A DNA stretch of 64,000 nucleotides from Pseudomonadota bacterium (GCA_020161405.1 JAIUOD010000001.1:372001-436000), one strand, 5' to 3'. Numbered from the stretch's first letter, positions 8,049 to 16,331 are shown. Numbers and translations are program-made. The notes: generated by a model not told the origin, from the letters alone.

Positions 8049-8690
8049 TTATTCAGTTTGCTTTTTTATATGCGCTACAATTAAATCAACATTTTGTTTA
8101 AGGCGTATGTCTTCGCACACTTTTGGGTCATCATTACAATAGAGAATTAAATCGGCGAATTCTTTTGTTGGCTCTGTCCATTTATAATGCCCAGGTTTCA
8201 CGATTAGATTATATTGGGTGTGAACACTTTCAACGCTTCTTCCGCGTTCTTTGACGTCGCGCTCTAAACGCCGTTTGAAACGGGTTTCTTCATCAGTGTG
8301 GATATAGATTTTTAAATCCAATAATTCGCGTATTTGGGCATTATGCAAAACATGCGTCCCCTCAATTACAAGAAATCTTGTGGGGTTGATTTTTTTTGTA
8401 TGTTCAAAACGGCAATGATTTACAAAATCATATAAAGGCTGATTGATTTCTTTACCTTGGGAAAAAAGCAATAAATCATCATATAATATTTCGTGATCAC
8501 GAATTATGGGATTGTCATAATCAAAATTTGCCTGTCCAAAACCTTCCATTTTTGAAGTGTCTTTATAATAATCATCCTCGGAAATATTGGTGCAATCGGG
8601 TGATAGGATTTCAAAAAGTGTGCGCGCAATCGTGGTCTTACCAGATCCAGAACCACCTGTAATTCCAATTAGAAAAGGTTTGTTACTCAT
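8049..8690 (-). CDS. udk: uridine/cytidine kinase
   Basis: Phosphorylates uridine (and cytidine) with ATP or GTP in pyrimidine salvage. 213 residues, the standard length. P-loop GITGGSGSGKTTIA at residues 9-22, the ISEDDYYKD substrate motif, the DFDNP-like NFDYDNP segment, FLVIEGTHVLH and FKRRLERDVKERGRS (lid arginines) are all present. Monocistronic as far as can be seen, divergent from the 122-residue orphan gene starting 41 nt away. Confidence 0.95.
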   Translation of the reverse strand: MSNKPFLIGITGGSGSGKTTIARTLFEILSPDCTNISEDDYYKDTSKMEGFGQANFDYDNPIIRDHEILYDDLLLFSQGKEINQPLYDFVNHCRFEHTKKINPTRFLVIEGTHVLHNAQIRELLDLKIYIHTDEETRFKRRLERDVKERGRSVESVHTQYNLIVKPGHYKWTEPTKEFADLILYCNDDPKVCEDIRLKQNVDLIVAHIKKQTE

Positions 8691-8731
8691 AGAATTACAA
8701 TAGCTGGCTTAAAGTTTGCGTCAATTAAAAC

Positions 8732-9100
8732 ATGCAAAAAAATAGTTCATTTTTGGGACAATTCATTCTAGTCGGCACAGTGGTCTGTGAAGGCTATAAT
8801 CCGCGTGTGGCAAAGGGCGCAAAATGTCCGATGATATCAATTGTGGATTGCGATGAATTATCACGTACGGGTCGACTTGATACCTATATTATTGATGATG
8901 GCCTTAATGCTGGTGCAATTTTGGATGATACATTGGGCCAATTTGGATGGTGCAATATTCATGTAAAATCTGCACTTCCGATTGCGCCAAAAGAAAAAGG
9001 CTGGGAACCTGAAATCGCGGCATTAATAAAAACCGCAAAAAAAATCGGCATTGCCCACATGGTCTTCGAACCCGAAGCCAAACCAACCTTAATTCATTAA
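8732..9100 (+). CDS. uncharacterised 122-residue cytoplasmic protein
   Basis: I do not recognise this family. There is no signal peptide or membrane segment. The sequence has a beta-rich first half (FILVGTVVCEG, MISIVDCDEL, DTYIIDDGL) and a helical end (EPEIAALIKTAKKIGIAH). It has a good chance of being real because the codon use matches neighbours, it stands in a divergent promoter arrangement with udk, and a strong terminator follows directly after its stop codon. No clear ribosome-binding site precedes the ATG at 8732. Confidence 0.6.
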   Translation: MQKNSSFLGQFILVGTVVCEGYNPRVAKGAKCPMISIVDCDELSRTGRLDTYIIDDGLNAGAILDDTLGQFGWCNIHVKSALPIAPKEKGWEPEIAALIKTAKKIGIAHMVFEPEAKPTLIH

Positions 9101-9126
9101 AAAAGGGCGCCAAAAGCGCCCTTTTT
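9101..9126 (+). terminator. Rho-independent terminator after the 122-residue gene
   Basis: Inverted repeat AAAAGGGCGC / GCGCCCTTTT with a 5-nt loop and a run of five T, beginning at the base after the stop codon. Confidence 0.9.
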
Positions 9127-9138
9127 AAATATATATGT

Positions 9139-9176
9139 CAATAAAAAACAAAAACCACGCTTTTTGTTTTTTATTG
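9139..9176. terminator. second, AT-rich palindrome (16-bp arms)
   Basis: Perfect 16-bp arms at 9139-9154 and 9161-9176 around a 6-nt spacer, ending in T runs on either strand. It probably terminates the reverse-strand M13 peptidase transcript and backs up the terminator at 9101-9126. Confidence 0.65.
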
Positions 9177-9235
9177 CCCACTTAAACCAAATTACCAAGT
9201 GAGGGCGCAGCCCGAACGCGGTAATTTGAGGGCAA

Positions 9236-11290
9236 TTACCAAATATGAACCCTTTTATTCGGCGCAACATATAATTTATCGCCTGGTTTCACATTGAATG
9301 CGGTATACCATGCATCAACGTTTTGAACCGTTCCATTAACGCGGAATTTAGCAGGTGAATGCGGATCTGATTGAACTTGGTTACGCAATGCTTCATCACG
9401 TATAAGCGCACGCCATACTTGTGACCAAGAATAGAAGAAGCGTTGTTCACCAGTTAGGCCACCAATTTTTGGCGCTTTTTTGCCATTAAGTGAAATGTTA
9501 TAAGCGGTTAGACCAACGGTAACGCCGCAATGGTCGCCGATATTTTCACCCAAGGTCAATTGACCATTAAGTTTAACACCAGGAAGCGCTTCAAAATTGC
9601 CATATTGTTCAATCATTTTGTTGCCCAAAGCATTGAAGGCTTTCACATCGCTTTTTTTCCACCAGTCACGCAAAACACCTTTATAGTCATATTTTGCGCC
9701 TTGATCGTCAAAACCGTGACCCATTTCATGACCAATAACGCCGCCAATTGCGCCATAATTAACCGCCGCATCGGCATTTTCATCAAAGAATGGTGGTTGC
9801 AAAATCGCCGCAGGGAAAACAATCTCATTATAAGCAGGGTTATAATAAGCGTTTACAGTTTGCGGGCTCATGAACCATTCGTCTTTATCGGTTGGTTTAT
9901 TAAGCCTTGAAACTTCATCAGCATTTTCCCAAATGGTAACGCGTTTTGAATTGCCATATGCATCACCAGCCACAATCTCTAAAGTTGAATAATCTTTCCA
10001 TTTATTTGGATAACCAATTTTTGGATTAAATGTATCAAGTTTTTTATAGGCTTCTTTTTTAGTTGACGCGCTCATCCAAGTAAGGCCAGCGATACGCTGC
10101 CTGAAGGCTTTGCGAAGATTTTCAACCAAAACCAACATTTGCGCTTTCGCATTTGCAGAGAAATGACGTTTCACGTAAATTTGACCAACCGCTTCACCCA
10201 ATGCGCCATTTACAGCTTGGGTTGCGCGTTTCCATCTTGCACGTTGTTCTTTGGCGCCATTTAGAGTTTTGCCATAGAAATCAAACCTTGTATCATCAAA
10301 CTCTTTTGGAAGAATTCCCGCTTGGCCTGAAATGCAATGATAGGTCATATAATCCTTTAATGTTGCAACTGGTGTTGCTTTGAAAAGTTTTGCCAATGGC
10401 CCAATTGCCGAAAGCTCGCCAACAACAAGCTCTTTGACATCATTAACTTTACCCGCGCCAAGACCTACAGACCAAGGGAAATCTGGGGCAATAGTTTCAA
10501 GATCTGAACGCTTTTTAAGATTATACATTTTTGTAGAATCGCGGCGATCTTCAATTGGCCAATGCAATTTGGCAATCTGTGTTTCAAGCGCCATAATATT
10601 GGTAGCTTTTGCCTTTGCATCTGCGATACCAGCAAGTGAAAGCATTTTTTCGATAAATTGCGGATATTTTTCACGCAATTCTTTCATGCGCGCATCATCT
10701 TTTAAATAATATTCACGCTCAGGTAAGCCAAGGCCAGATTGGTTGATATTTAAAATATAACGATTTGGATTGCCATCATCGATACCAATTCCCCAGCCAA
10801 TTGGCGAAGCCACGGCAATATCAGGGCGGCCAATTAATTTTGCCAAATCTTCATGGGTTTGGCATGCAGCAATTACATCCAAGTCTGCTTTTAATGGTGC
10901 GATACCTTTGGCATTGATTGCATCAACATCAAGGAATGAAGAATAATAATCACCAATTTTTTGCTCTACGCTACCTTTTGGGCCTTTTTGTTTAGCAACA
11001 TCATCAATAATATTGCGCACATCTTCTTCGGCTTTTGCAGCTAATTGGTCAAAAACACCCCAACGTGTGCGATCGTTTGGAATTTGGTTTGTAGCCATCC
11101 ATTTTCCACCGCCATGCTTGAAGAAATCATCGCCCGGCTTAACTGACATATCGCGGCCATCCATATCAAAACCAAAGGTTCCGATTTTTGGTTTAACCGC
11201 AGCAAATGCAGCTTTCGCAATTCCCATATTAGCTAAAACAGAAACACTGGCAACCGAAGTTGATAATGTTAGAAATGAACGTCTATCCAT
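9236..11290 (-). CDS. M13 family (neprilysin/PepO-like) zinc endopeptidase, exported
   Basis: 684 residues, usual for bacterial M13 enzymes. Zinc-binding HExxH is HEMGH at residues 521-525; the third ligand motif is GENIGD about 60 residues on; the substrate-binding NAYYNP (N-A-Y-Y) motif precedes the active site. The start has a twin-arginine-like sequence (DRRSFLTLSTS) and a hydrophobic segment ending in IAKAAFA, so export to the periplasm, perhaps by Tat, is likely. Cleaves oligopeptides. The C-terminus ends with the conserved ...HIW tryptophan. Transcribed alone, divergent from the amino-acid permease. Confidence 0.95.
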   Translation of the reverse strand: MDRRSFLTLSTSVASVSVLANMGIAKAAFAAVKPKIGTFGFDMDGRDMSVKPGDDFFKHGGGKWMATNQIPNDRTRWGVFDQLAAKAEEDVRNIIDDVAKQKGPKGSVEQKIGDYYSSFLDVDAINAKGIAPLKADLDVIAACQTHEDLAKLIGRPDIAVASPIGWGIGIDDGNPNRYILNINQSGLGLPEREYYLKDDARMKELREKYPQFIEKMLSLAGIADAKAKATNIMALETQIAKLHWPIEDRRDSTKMYNLKKRSDLETIAPDFPWSVGLGAGKVNDVKELVVGELSAIGPLAKLFKATPVATLKDYMTYHCISGQAGILPKEFDDTRFDFYGKTLNGAKEQRARWKRATQAVNGALGEAVGQIYVKRHFSANAKAQMLVLVENLRKAFRQRIAGLTWMSASTKKEAYKKLDTFNPKIGYPNKWKDYSTLEIVAGDAYGNSKRVTIWENADEVSRLNKPTDKDEWFMSPQTVNAYYNPAYNEIVFPAAILQPPFFDENADAAVNYGAIGGVIGHEMGHGFDDQGAKYDYKGVLRDWWKKSDVKAFNALGNKMIEQYGNFEALPGVKLNGQLTLGENIGDHCGVTVGLTAYNISLNGKKAPKIGGLTGEQRFFYSWSQVWRALIRDEALRNQVQSDPHSPAKFRVNGTVQNVDAWYTAFNVKPGDKLYVAPNKRVHIW

Positions 11291-11465
11291 AAATTCCCTC
11301 CCAAAGCATATAGCTTTTCGTTTAACGATAAAGATACAGGTTTTTCAAGCTGTTTCAACCATAGTTTCGCATGAAACCAAATCATAAAACATTTTATTGG
11401 ATTAATTTTTCGCAAGGTTGACCAAATAGTTTTTTAGTGAAAGATTGTAAAAAAGGGAAATTGGC

Positions 11466-12794
11466 ATGGGCAGTTCAATAAATGAAATCGCAAAACATGA
11501 AGCAAGCCGCGACAACGGCCTTTTAAGGGTTGTTGGGGTTTGGGGTCTTGCCTTTAGTATTGTGAATTGCGTTGTTGGTGCGGGTATTTTTTCCCTACCT
11601 AGTTCAATGGCAGATTATGCAGGGGATAAAGCGCCATTAGCCTTTGTAATTTGCGCAATTGCCATGACCGCAATCGTTCTTTGTTTTGCCGAGGCCGCAA
11701 GTCGTGTTCCAACCTCTGGCGGTTCTTATGGTTATGTAGAGGCGGCATTTGGCCCATTAACAGGTTTAATTGCGGGCGTCTTATTGTGGCTTGCGGCAAT
11801 TTTGGCATGTGGGGGAATTGTTTCCGCGCTTGCCGATGGCGTTGCTTCATTCTTGCCAAATGTAGATAAAAACCTATTGCGGCCCGCAATTATAATAATT
11901 GCCGTTGGCGGCCTTGCCTATATTAATATATTGGGCGCAGACAAAGCGGCGGGTTTTATTGGTATTGCAACAATTGTTAAATTAGTTCCATTGGCACTTT
12001 TTGTTATTATTGGCGGAATTTATCTTTTAAAAAACGGGCAACAGGCGATTTTAAAAAGCGATTCGCCGCAATTTGGGCGCGCAATAATTCTTGCTATTTT
12101 TGCTTTTAGCGGCATGGAAACCCCATTGGGCGCAAGCGGTGAAGTTGCAAACCCGCAAAAAACAATTCCCAAAGCATTATTCATTGGCATGGGTTTTGTC
12201 CTTGTTCTGTATCTTGCAATTCAATTTGTTGCGCAGGGGCTTTTGGGTGCTGATTTGGCAAAATCACAAAGCCCACTTGCCGATGGTATCAAATTGGTTT
12301 TTGCGCCAATTGGCATAATTTTACTTATTGGCGCTTCATTATCGCGCTTCATTTGGCTTGCAAGTGACTTATTGGGTGCACCGCGCATTTTATTTGCCTT
12401 TGCGCGTGATGGCTCTTTACCAAAGCCACTTGCTTCTGTTCATGAAAAATATGCGACCCCACATATTGCAATTATTTTCCATGCCGCTCTTGCCATTTTT
12501 CTTGCAATATCGGGAAGCTTTGAACAATTGGCGGTTTTATCATCCTTGGCAACAGCGGCGCTTTATATTTTATCATGTGCGGCAGCATGGAAATTGGCAA
12601 AAGACAAGATTGCGATTTTTGGCGAACCTTTGAATTTAAAATTTCTTCCGATTATCGCAGCAATTGGAATTATTTCAATGATTTGCACAATTTTACTTGC
12701 GCAAAAGAATGAAATCATCGGCCTTGTAAGCGTTATAATCGCAACAATTATCTATTATCTTATTGTTCAAAACAACAAAAGAAAAACCACATAA
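11466..12794 (+). CDS. APC-superfamily amino-acid permease
   Basis: 442 residues with about 12 hydrophobic segments. TM1 carries the APC hallmark VVGAGIFSLPSSM (residues about 37-50), which unwinds to bind the amino-acid backbone, and TM6 has AIFAFSGMETPLGASGEVANP, like basic/neutral amino-acid antiporters and permeases. An inner-membrane importer or exchanger; the substrate cannot be assigned from sequence. Start ATG 11466 is preceded by GGGAAATTGGC. Monocistronic, divergent from the M13 peptidase gene. Confidence 0.9.
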   Translation: MGSSINEIAKHEASRDNGLLRVVGVWGLAFSIVNCVVGAGIFSLPSSMADYAGDKAPLAFVICAIAMTAIVLCFAEAASRVPTSGGSYGYVEAAFGPLTGLIAGVLLWLAAILACGGIVSALADGVASFLPNVDKNLLRPAIIIIAVGGLAYINILGADKAAGFIGIATIVKLVPLALFVIIGGIYLLKNGQQAILKSDSPQFGRAIILAIFAFSGMETPLGASGEVANPQKTIPKALFIGMGFVLVLYLAIQFVAQGLLGADLAKSQSPLADGIKLVFAPIGIILLIGASLSRFIWLASDLLGAPRILFAFARDGSLPKPLASVHEKYATPHIAIIFHAALAIFLAISGSFEQLAVLSSLATAALYILSCAAAWKLAKDKIAIFGEPLNLKFLPIIAAIGIISMICTILLAQKNEIIGLVSVIIATIIYYLIVQNNKRKTT

Positions 12795-12808
12795 TAATTA
12801 TGCCATTT

Positions 12809-12820
12809 TGTCGCGCGACA
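12809..12820. promoter_or_regulatory. perfect 12-bp palindrome TGTCGCGCGACA
   Basis: A GC-rich perfect palindrome in an AT-rich intergenic stretch, 67 nt before the start of the 43-residue membrane peptide. It has no T tract, so it is more like a dimeric repressor/activator operator than a terminator. Confidence 0.45.
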
Positions 12821-12886
12821 CATTAGTACATTAACAAACCCTAATATTAAGCTCAATGTAAACCAACTTTTTTGAGGGAGTTGGAA

Positions 12887-13018
12887 ATGATTTTGCGCGC
12901 ATTAGTGGTTGATAATTATGCCTATATCGCATTGGGATTTTTGGCGATAACTATTCTTATAACTTTAGGTCTTGGAAGCTGGGTAATTGCCCATTTATCA
13001 AAAGGCAAAAAAATCTAA
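12887..13018 (+). CDS. 43-residue single-span membrane peptide
   Basis: Begins ATG at 12887 after a strong ribosome-binding site (GAGGGAG). Translation: MILRALVVDNYAYIALGF..., one hydrophobic segment of about 25 residues (YIALGFLAITILITLGLGSW) and a basic end (SKGKKI). N-out/C-in topology is expected from the positive-inside rule. It is bounded by a candidate operator upstream and two hairpin terminators downstream, which makes it a likely independent gene, although too short for ordinary callers. Function unknown; possibilities include a small regulatory or complex-stabilising peptide. It does not look like a type I toxin, because no antisense partner was recognised. Confidence 0.7.
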   Translation: MILRALVVDNYAYIALGFLAITILITLGLGSWVIAHLSKGKKI

Positions 13019-13024
13019 ATAAAT

Positions 13025-13057
13025 AGGCGGCAAAAAAATTGCCGCCTTTATTTTTTT
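13025..13057 (+). terminator. terminator after the 43-residue peptide
   Basis: Stem AGGCGGCAA / TTGCCGCCT followed by TTATTTTTTT. Seven bases after the peptide stop codon. Confidence 0.9.
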
Positions 13058-13067
13058 GAAGATAATG

Positions 13068-13091
13068 AGGGCAATTAAATTGCCCTTTTTT
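13068..13091 (+). terminator. second tandem terminator
   Basis: Inverted repeat AGGGCAATT / AATTGCCCT followed by TTTTT on the plus strand, 20 nt beyond the first hairpin and touching the trcR stop codon. Together they insulate trcR from the plus-strand peptide transcript. Confidence 0.7.
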
Positions 13092-13656
13092 ATTCTTCTG
13101 TTGCTACTTCTTCAACAGGGTTTTCTTTGGCTTTTTTCGCTGACGCAGCTTTTACAACCGCATCAAGTTCGATTTGACCACAAAGACCAACAGCAACAGG
13201 GTCAACAGGTTTAATATTTGCACTATCCCAATGCGAACGGTCACGAACAGATTCAATAGTATTTTTTGTTGTACCAATTAATTTTGAAATTTGCGCAACC
13301 GAAATTTCAGGATGGAAGCGCAAGAACCAAGCAATCGCATTCGGACGATCTTGGCGGCGTGATAAAGGTGTATAGCGGCTTTTCTTGCGTTTTGTTTCAG
13401 GAATATCCAAAACGCGCCCTTGAAGCTTTTGCAATTTATAAGAGGAATCTGCTTCACCACGTGCAATTTCATCACGTGACAATTGACCAGAACCAATAGG
13501 GTCTTGACCACGCACGCCAGATGCAACATCGCCATCGGCAATGCCTTTTACTTCAAGATGGTGAAGGCCGCAAAATTGTGCAATTTGCTCAAATGTAAGG
13601 GCGGTATTATCGATTAACCAAACTGCGGTGGCTTTTGGCATTAAAACTTCGGACAT
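13090..13656 (-). CDS. trcR: TrcR-type cell-cycle transcriptional regulator (DUF1013)
   Basis: 188 residues from ATG 13656, chosen because GGAG lies 6 nt before it; a TTG one codon upstream is less likely. The family is nearly confined to alphaproteobacteria. Features: MPKATAVWLIDNTALTFEQI and FCGLHHLEVKGIADGDVA at the N-terminus (a first helix-turn-helix-like unit), a RKKSRYTPLSRRQDRPNAIA linker, then HPEISVAQISKLIGTTKNTI, a second helix-turn-helix, and the DRSHWDSANIKPVDPVALGLC-like block here reading NIKPVDPVAVGLCGQIELD. The tail is Lys/Ala/Glu-rich. TrcR-family proteins work with CtrA/CcrM-type cell-cycle circuits; the direct target set here is unknown. Confidence 0.9.
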   Translation of the reverse strand: MSEVLMPKATAVWLIDNTALTFEQIAQFCGLHHLEVKGIADGDVASGVRGQDPIGSGQLSRDEIARGEADSSYKLQKLQGRVLDIPETKRKKSRYTPLSRRQDRPNAIAWFLRFHPEISVAQISKLIGTTKNTIESVRDRSHWDSANIKPVDPVAVGLCGQIELDAVVKAASAKKAKENPVEEVATEE

Positions 13657-13765
13657 CAAATTCTCCGTATGGTTGTGCTATGCGCATTTTCACGCGGGTG
13701 GCACTTAAAATTTCGTGAATAGCCTTCTTTATACCTTTGGTGATGATTTTAAAAGTAGTTTGCTG

Positions 13766-14305
13766 CTATTGGCCTTTTTCAACAATAATCTGTGCCGTGG
13801 TTTTCTTGCCATCTTCACTTGATGCCATAATTTGCGCCGCCATTTTATCCTTTTCATTCACATAATTTGACATTGCCATTTTACCAATCGTCATATTGGC
13901 ATTTGCTTTATAGCCATTTTCGGAGAGAATTTTATTATAGAAATCAACAATCTTTTGTGGCTCATCATCAGTTTCAAAACTAAACATCAATGCTTCACCC
14001 TTTTTAGATGCTTCAACCTCTTTGGTGTTTTTGGCGTGCATAGCTTTGAATTCTTTGCCATTTGGATATGGTTTTATATAAGATGGCATTCCTTCGGGCA
14101 TTTTGCCTTCTGTTATGGTAAGGTTTGTGCCTTTATCCTTATTTTCAATGGTGACATCATTGGTCATAAGACCCTTGGTGACTTCAACTTCGGTTTTTTC
14201 ACCAGTATTTGGGTCTTTTACCGTGATTGTTTTATGCGGATTAGGATTACATGCGCTTAGAAAAATTAATGCTAAACCTGCGCTAAAATAAAATTTATTT
14301 TTCAT
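13766..14305 (-). CDS. putative lipoprotein, unknown function
   Basis: 179 residues from ATG 14305, which follows GAGGTGACTTCA and opens a lipoprotein signal (MKNKFYFSAGLALIFLSAC, lipobox LSAC). An upstream in-frame start at 14335 would put ten odd residues before the signal and is rejected. The mature protein is charged and soluble; the region KIVDFYNKILSENGYKANAN resembles the recurring pattern of periplasmic proteins that compute pseudo-PilP/BamC-like folds, but I cannot assign a family. It ends TTAQIIVEKGQ. Attached to a membrane leaflet in the periplasm. Located between trcR and bdhA on the same strand, with gaps of 110 and 54 nt. Confidence 0.75.
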   Translation of the reverse strand: MKNKFYFSAGLALIFLSACNPNPHKTITVKDPNTGEKTEVEVTKGLMTNDVTIENKDKGTNLTITEGKMPEGMPSYIKPYPNGKEFKAMHAKNTKEVEASKKGEALMFSFETDDEPQKIVDFYNKILSENGYKANANMTIGKMAMSNYVNEKDKMAAQIMASSEDGKKTTAQIIVEKGQ

Positions 14306-14359
14306 TGAAGTCACCTCACAAATAATGTTTAGCATAAATTGTCATTATGTCATGAATAA

Positions 14360-15136
14360 TTATTGCGCTGTCCAACCACCATCCATTGATAGGATTGCGC
14401 CATTAATTTGTGATGCACTATCTGAAGCCAAAAATACGCAAAATGCGCCCAATTGTTCAACCGTAATGAATTGCTTTGTCGGCTGCGCCACAAGCATTAC
14501 ATTATTTATTACTTCTTCTTCGGTAATGCCGCGGGTTTTGGCTTGGTCGGCTAATTGCGCTTCTACTAATGGGGTGCGAACATAACCTGGGCAGATTGCA
14601 TTTACTGTTACGCCATCTTTTGCATGTTCAAGGGCAATAGTTTTTGTAAGACCAACAACGCCATGTTTTGCCGCAACATAAGCAGATTTAAAAGGTGACG
14701 CCACCAAACCATGCGCCGATGCAAGGTTAATTATACGTCCAAATTTTTGAGCCGCCATTTTTTCAATTGAATGTTTGATTGTGTGGAATGCACTTGTAAG
14801 ATTTATCGCAATTATTGCATCCCATTTTTCAGTTGGAAAATCTTCGATTTTTGAAACATGCTGTATGCCCGCATTATTGACCAAAACATCAATCACGCCA
14901 AATTTGTCTTGCTCATTTTTTATCATGGCTTCAATTTCATCGGGCTTAAGCATATTAGCTGCATCATAAATAACCTCACCCTTGGTTTGTGATTTAAGCT
15001 CATTAATGGTTTCATTAATTTGTTCTTCACTTCCTAAACCATTGATTATTATATTATAATCAAGCTGTGCAAAGGCTTTTGCAATTCCAAGACCAATGCC
15101 AGAAGTTGAACCAGTAATAAGTGCAGTTTTTGCCAT
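14360..15136 (-). CDS. bdhA: 3-hydroxybutyrate dehydrogenase (SDR)
   Basis: Interconverts (R)-3-hydroxybutyrate and acetoacetate with NAD, in PHB or ketone-body use. 258 residues from ATG 15136 (MAKTALITGSTSGIGLG), preferred over 15148 because family members start there. Cofactor motif TGSTSGIG, NNAG, catalytic Ser in NLASAHG and YxxxK as SAYVAAKHG are present. The segment QAKTRGITEEEVINNV followed by AQPTKQFITVEQL and the end MDGGWTAQ is specific for BdhA among SDR enzymes. The acetoacetyl-CoA thiolase at 30681 could act in the same PHB/acetoacetate route, though it is 16 kb away. Confidence 0.95.
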   Translation of the reverse strand: MAKTALITGSTSGIGLGIAKAFAQLDYNIIINGLGSEEQINETINELKSQTKGEVIYDAANMLKPDEIEAMIKNEQDKFGVIDVLVNNAGIQHVSKIEDFPTEKWDAIIAINLTSAFHTIKHSIEKMAAQKFGRIINLASAHGLVASPFKSAYVAAKHGVVGLTKTIALEHAKDGVTVNAICPGYVRTPLVEAQLADQAKTRGITEEEVINNVMLVAQPTKQFITVEQLGAFCVFLASDSASQINGAILSMDGGWTAQ

Positions 15137-15248
15137 AATTTTCCCCAAGTTGAATGGTAATTCATATTTGGATTAATTGTTATTGCTGCACTTGGCAAGT
15201 GTGGCAAAAGTTGTAATTATGGTTTCAACGCTGAATATAGGATTTAAA

Positions 15249-15578
15249 ATGAAAAAAAAGGCACCGGGGTTTAATTTTTTAATTTTCGCACTTGGCTTTA
15301 TGGCCCTTATGTATTTCACGAACCCGACAAAACAGAATTTACGCGATTTGATGAAGATGCAAAATAAATTGCCAACCACAATCGCATCTTATTTACCAAT
15401 TGAGCGCACCGATTTTAAATTATTCTCACGCTTTGATATTAAATATGGCTTTGGTCAAAAAACCTGTTGGGGTGCATTAAAAGTTGTTATTATTTGCCCA
15501 AGCGAGCCAAAAGACAAAAGTGAACCCAAAGGCAAAGTTTCAGACGAAGCAAACGCAAATGATAAACCCAATTTATGA
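15249..15578 (+). CDS. small membrane-anchored protein, DUF4359-like
   Basis: 109 residues from ATG 15249 (MKKKAPGFNFLIFALGFMA). One N-terminal membrane segment followed by FTNPTKQNLRDLM; the NPT/NPS motif just past the membrane, a FKLFSRFDI segment and a hydrophobic patch KVVIIC fit the DUF4359 layout (resemblance only). An ATG 72 nt further upstream is in frame but would add a non-conserved leader. The end is Lys/Glu-rich. The last 20 nt overlap the DUF1801 gene, so the two are probably translationally coupled. Confidence 0.6.
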   Translation: MKKKAPGFNFLIFALGFMALMYFTNPTKQNLRDLMKMQNKLPTTIASYLPIERTDFKLFSRFDIKYGFGQKTCWGALKVVIICPSEPKDKSEPKGKVSDEANANDKPNL

Positions 15579-15915
15579 TTATATCAATAGCTTTCCCGAA
15601 AGCATACGCGAAATTCTAAATAAAATCCGCCAAATTGGTAAAAACCATGCACCAAATGCGGTTGAAAAAATTTCTTATCAAATTCCATCTTTCCATGAGA
15701 ATGGCGTGATTTTTTACTATGCCGCGTTCAAAAACCATTTTAGCATTTTCCCACCAATTCATGGTGATGATGAATTATTAGAAAAAGTAAAACCATATTC
15801 AAACCCCAAAGGAAATTTACTTTTCAAATATAAAAACCCAATACCTTTTGACTTAATTGAAAAAGTGATTTTAAGGCGTATCCAAGAAAACAATATAAGG
15901 AAAAATAGTCAGTAA
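15559..15915 (+). CDS. DUF1801 (YdhG/YdeI-like) protein
   Basis: 118 residues from ATG 15559, where the family similarity begins (MINPIYDYINSFPESIREIL). Characteristic blocks: AVEKISYQIPSFHENGVIFY, AAFKNHFSIFPPIHG and FKYKNPIPFDLIEKVILRRI. DUF1801 proteins are small cytosolic alpha/beta proteins; members have been linked with iron homeostasis or intracellular binding, but the activity is not established. Its start lies inside the upstream membrane-protein gene (20-nt overlap). Confidence 0.85.
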   Translation: MINPIYDYINSFPESIREILNKIRQIGKNHAPNAVEKISYQIPSFHENGVIFYYAAFKNHFSIFPPIHGDDELLEKVKPYSNPKGNLLFKYKNPIPFDLIEKVILRRIQENNIRKNSQ

Positions 15916-16031
15916 AATATGCGCTTTATATCTTAATTGTGACTAAGTGACATTGACTCTTATAAAACTAAGGGCTATTCGCGGCGCTTGCAATTCGCCC
16001 GACTGGGCAAAACACTGATGGAATTTCGAAA

Positions 16032-16166
16032 ATGAAAGTTAAAAGCTCTTTGAAATCGCTTAAGAACCGCCATGCGGCTTGCCAAGTTGTGCGTCGTAAA
16101 GGTAAAGTTCTTGTAATCAATAAAGTTGACCCACGCTTTAAAGCTAAACAAGGCGCGTGCCACTAA
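16032..16166 (+). CDS. rpmJ: 50S ribosomal protein L36 (zinc-less form)
   Basis: 44 residues: [18 protein letters not shown]... ending [13 protein letters not shown]. This is the longer, YkgO-like form of bL36: the core [20 protein letters not shown] aligns, and the CxxC...CxxxxH zinc ligands of the classical form are missing. Too short for most ORF callers. Alphaproteobacteria commonly carry this form as their only L36, so it need not mean zinc starvation control. Alone in its transcript, with a terminator 29 nt downstream. Confidence 0.95.
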   Translation: MKVKSSLKSLKNRHAACQVVRRKGKVLVINKVDPRFKAKQGACH

Positions 16167-16194
16167 TTACTTTTTGCTTAAGGCAATGATTGAT

Positions 16195-16229
16195 AGCGCT
16201 CTTGTTAACAAGGGCGCTTTTGGTTTTTC
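16195..16229 (+). terminator. rpmJ terminator
   Basis: Stem AGCGCTCTTGTT / AACAAGGGCGCT with one mismatch, followed by TTTTGGTTTTTCT. Confidence 0.85.
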
Positions 16230-16273
16230 TATAAAAGTTTTGAAATAAAAAAATTCAGTCTGACCATAACAAA

Positions 16274-16316
16274 GACTCTTGAACCCGATTCCAAATCAGA
16301 TTCTTTTACCCGAATC
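16274..16316. promoter_or_regulatory. cluster of four GANTC sites before marR
   Basis: GACTC at 16274, GATTC at 16287, GATTC at 16299 and GAATC at 16312: intervals of 13, 12 and 13 bp. They are organised as two 18-bp direct repeats (16274-16291 and 16299-16316, 14 of 18 identical) that share the ACCCGA core. GANTC is the target of the alphaproteobacterial methylase CcrM; the repeats may also be the operator of the MarR protein itself. Confidence 0.6.
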
Positions 16317-16331
16317 AGAAGGTTAGGGATT

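Noticed and set aside
12809..12820. Palindrome as terminator of the amino-acid permease
   Set aside because: Stem has no loop-forming spacer and no T tract; an operator is more likely.
14339..14353. TTGTCAT and ATGTCAT near the bdhA stop
   Set aside because: Spacing is 8 bp, not 11, and the place is between two reverse-strand genes without a phosphorus role.
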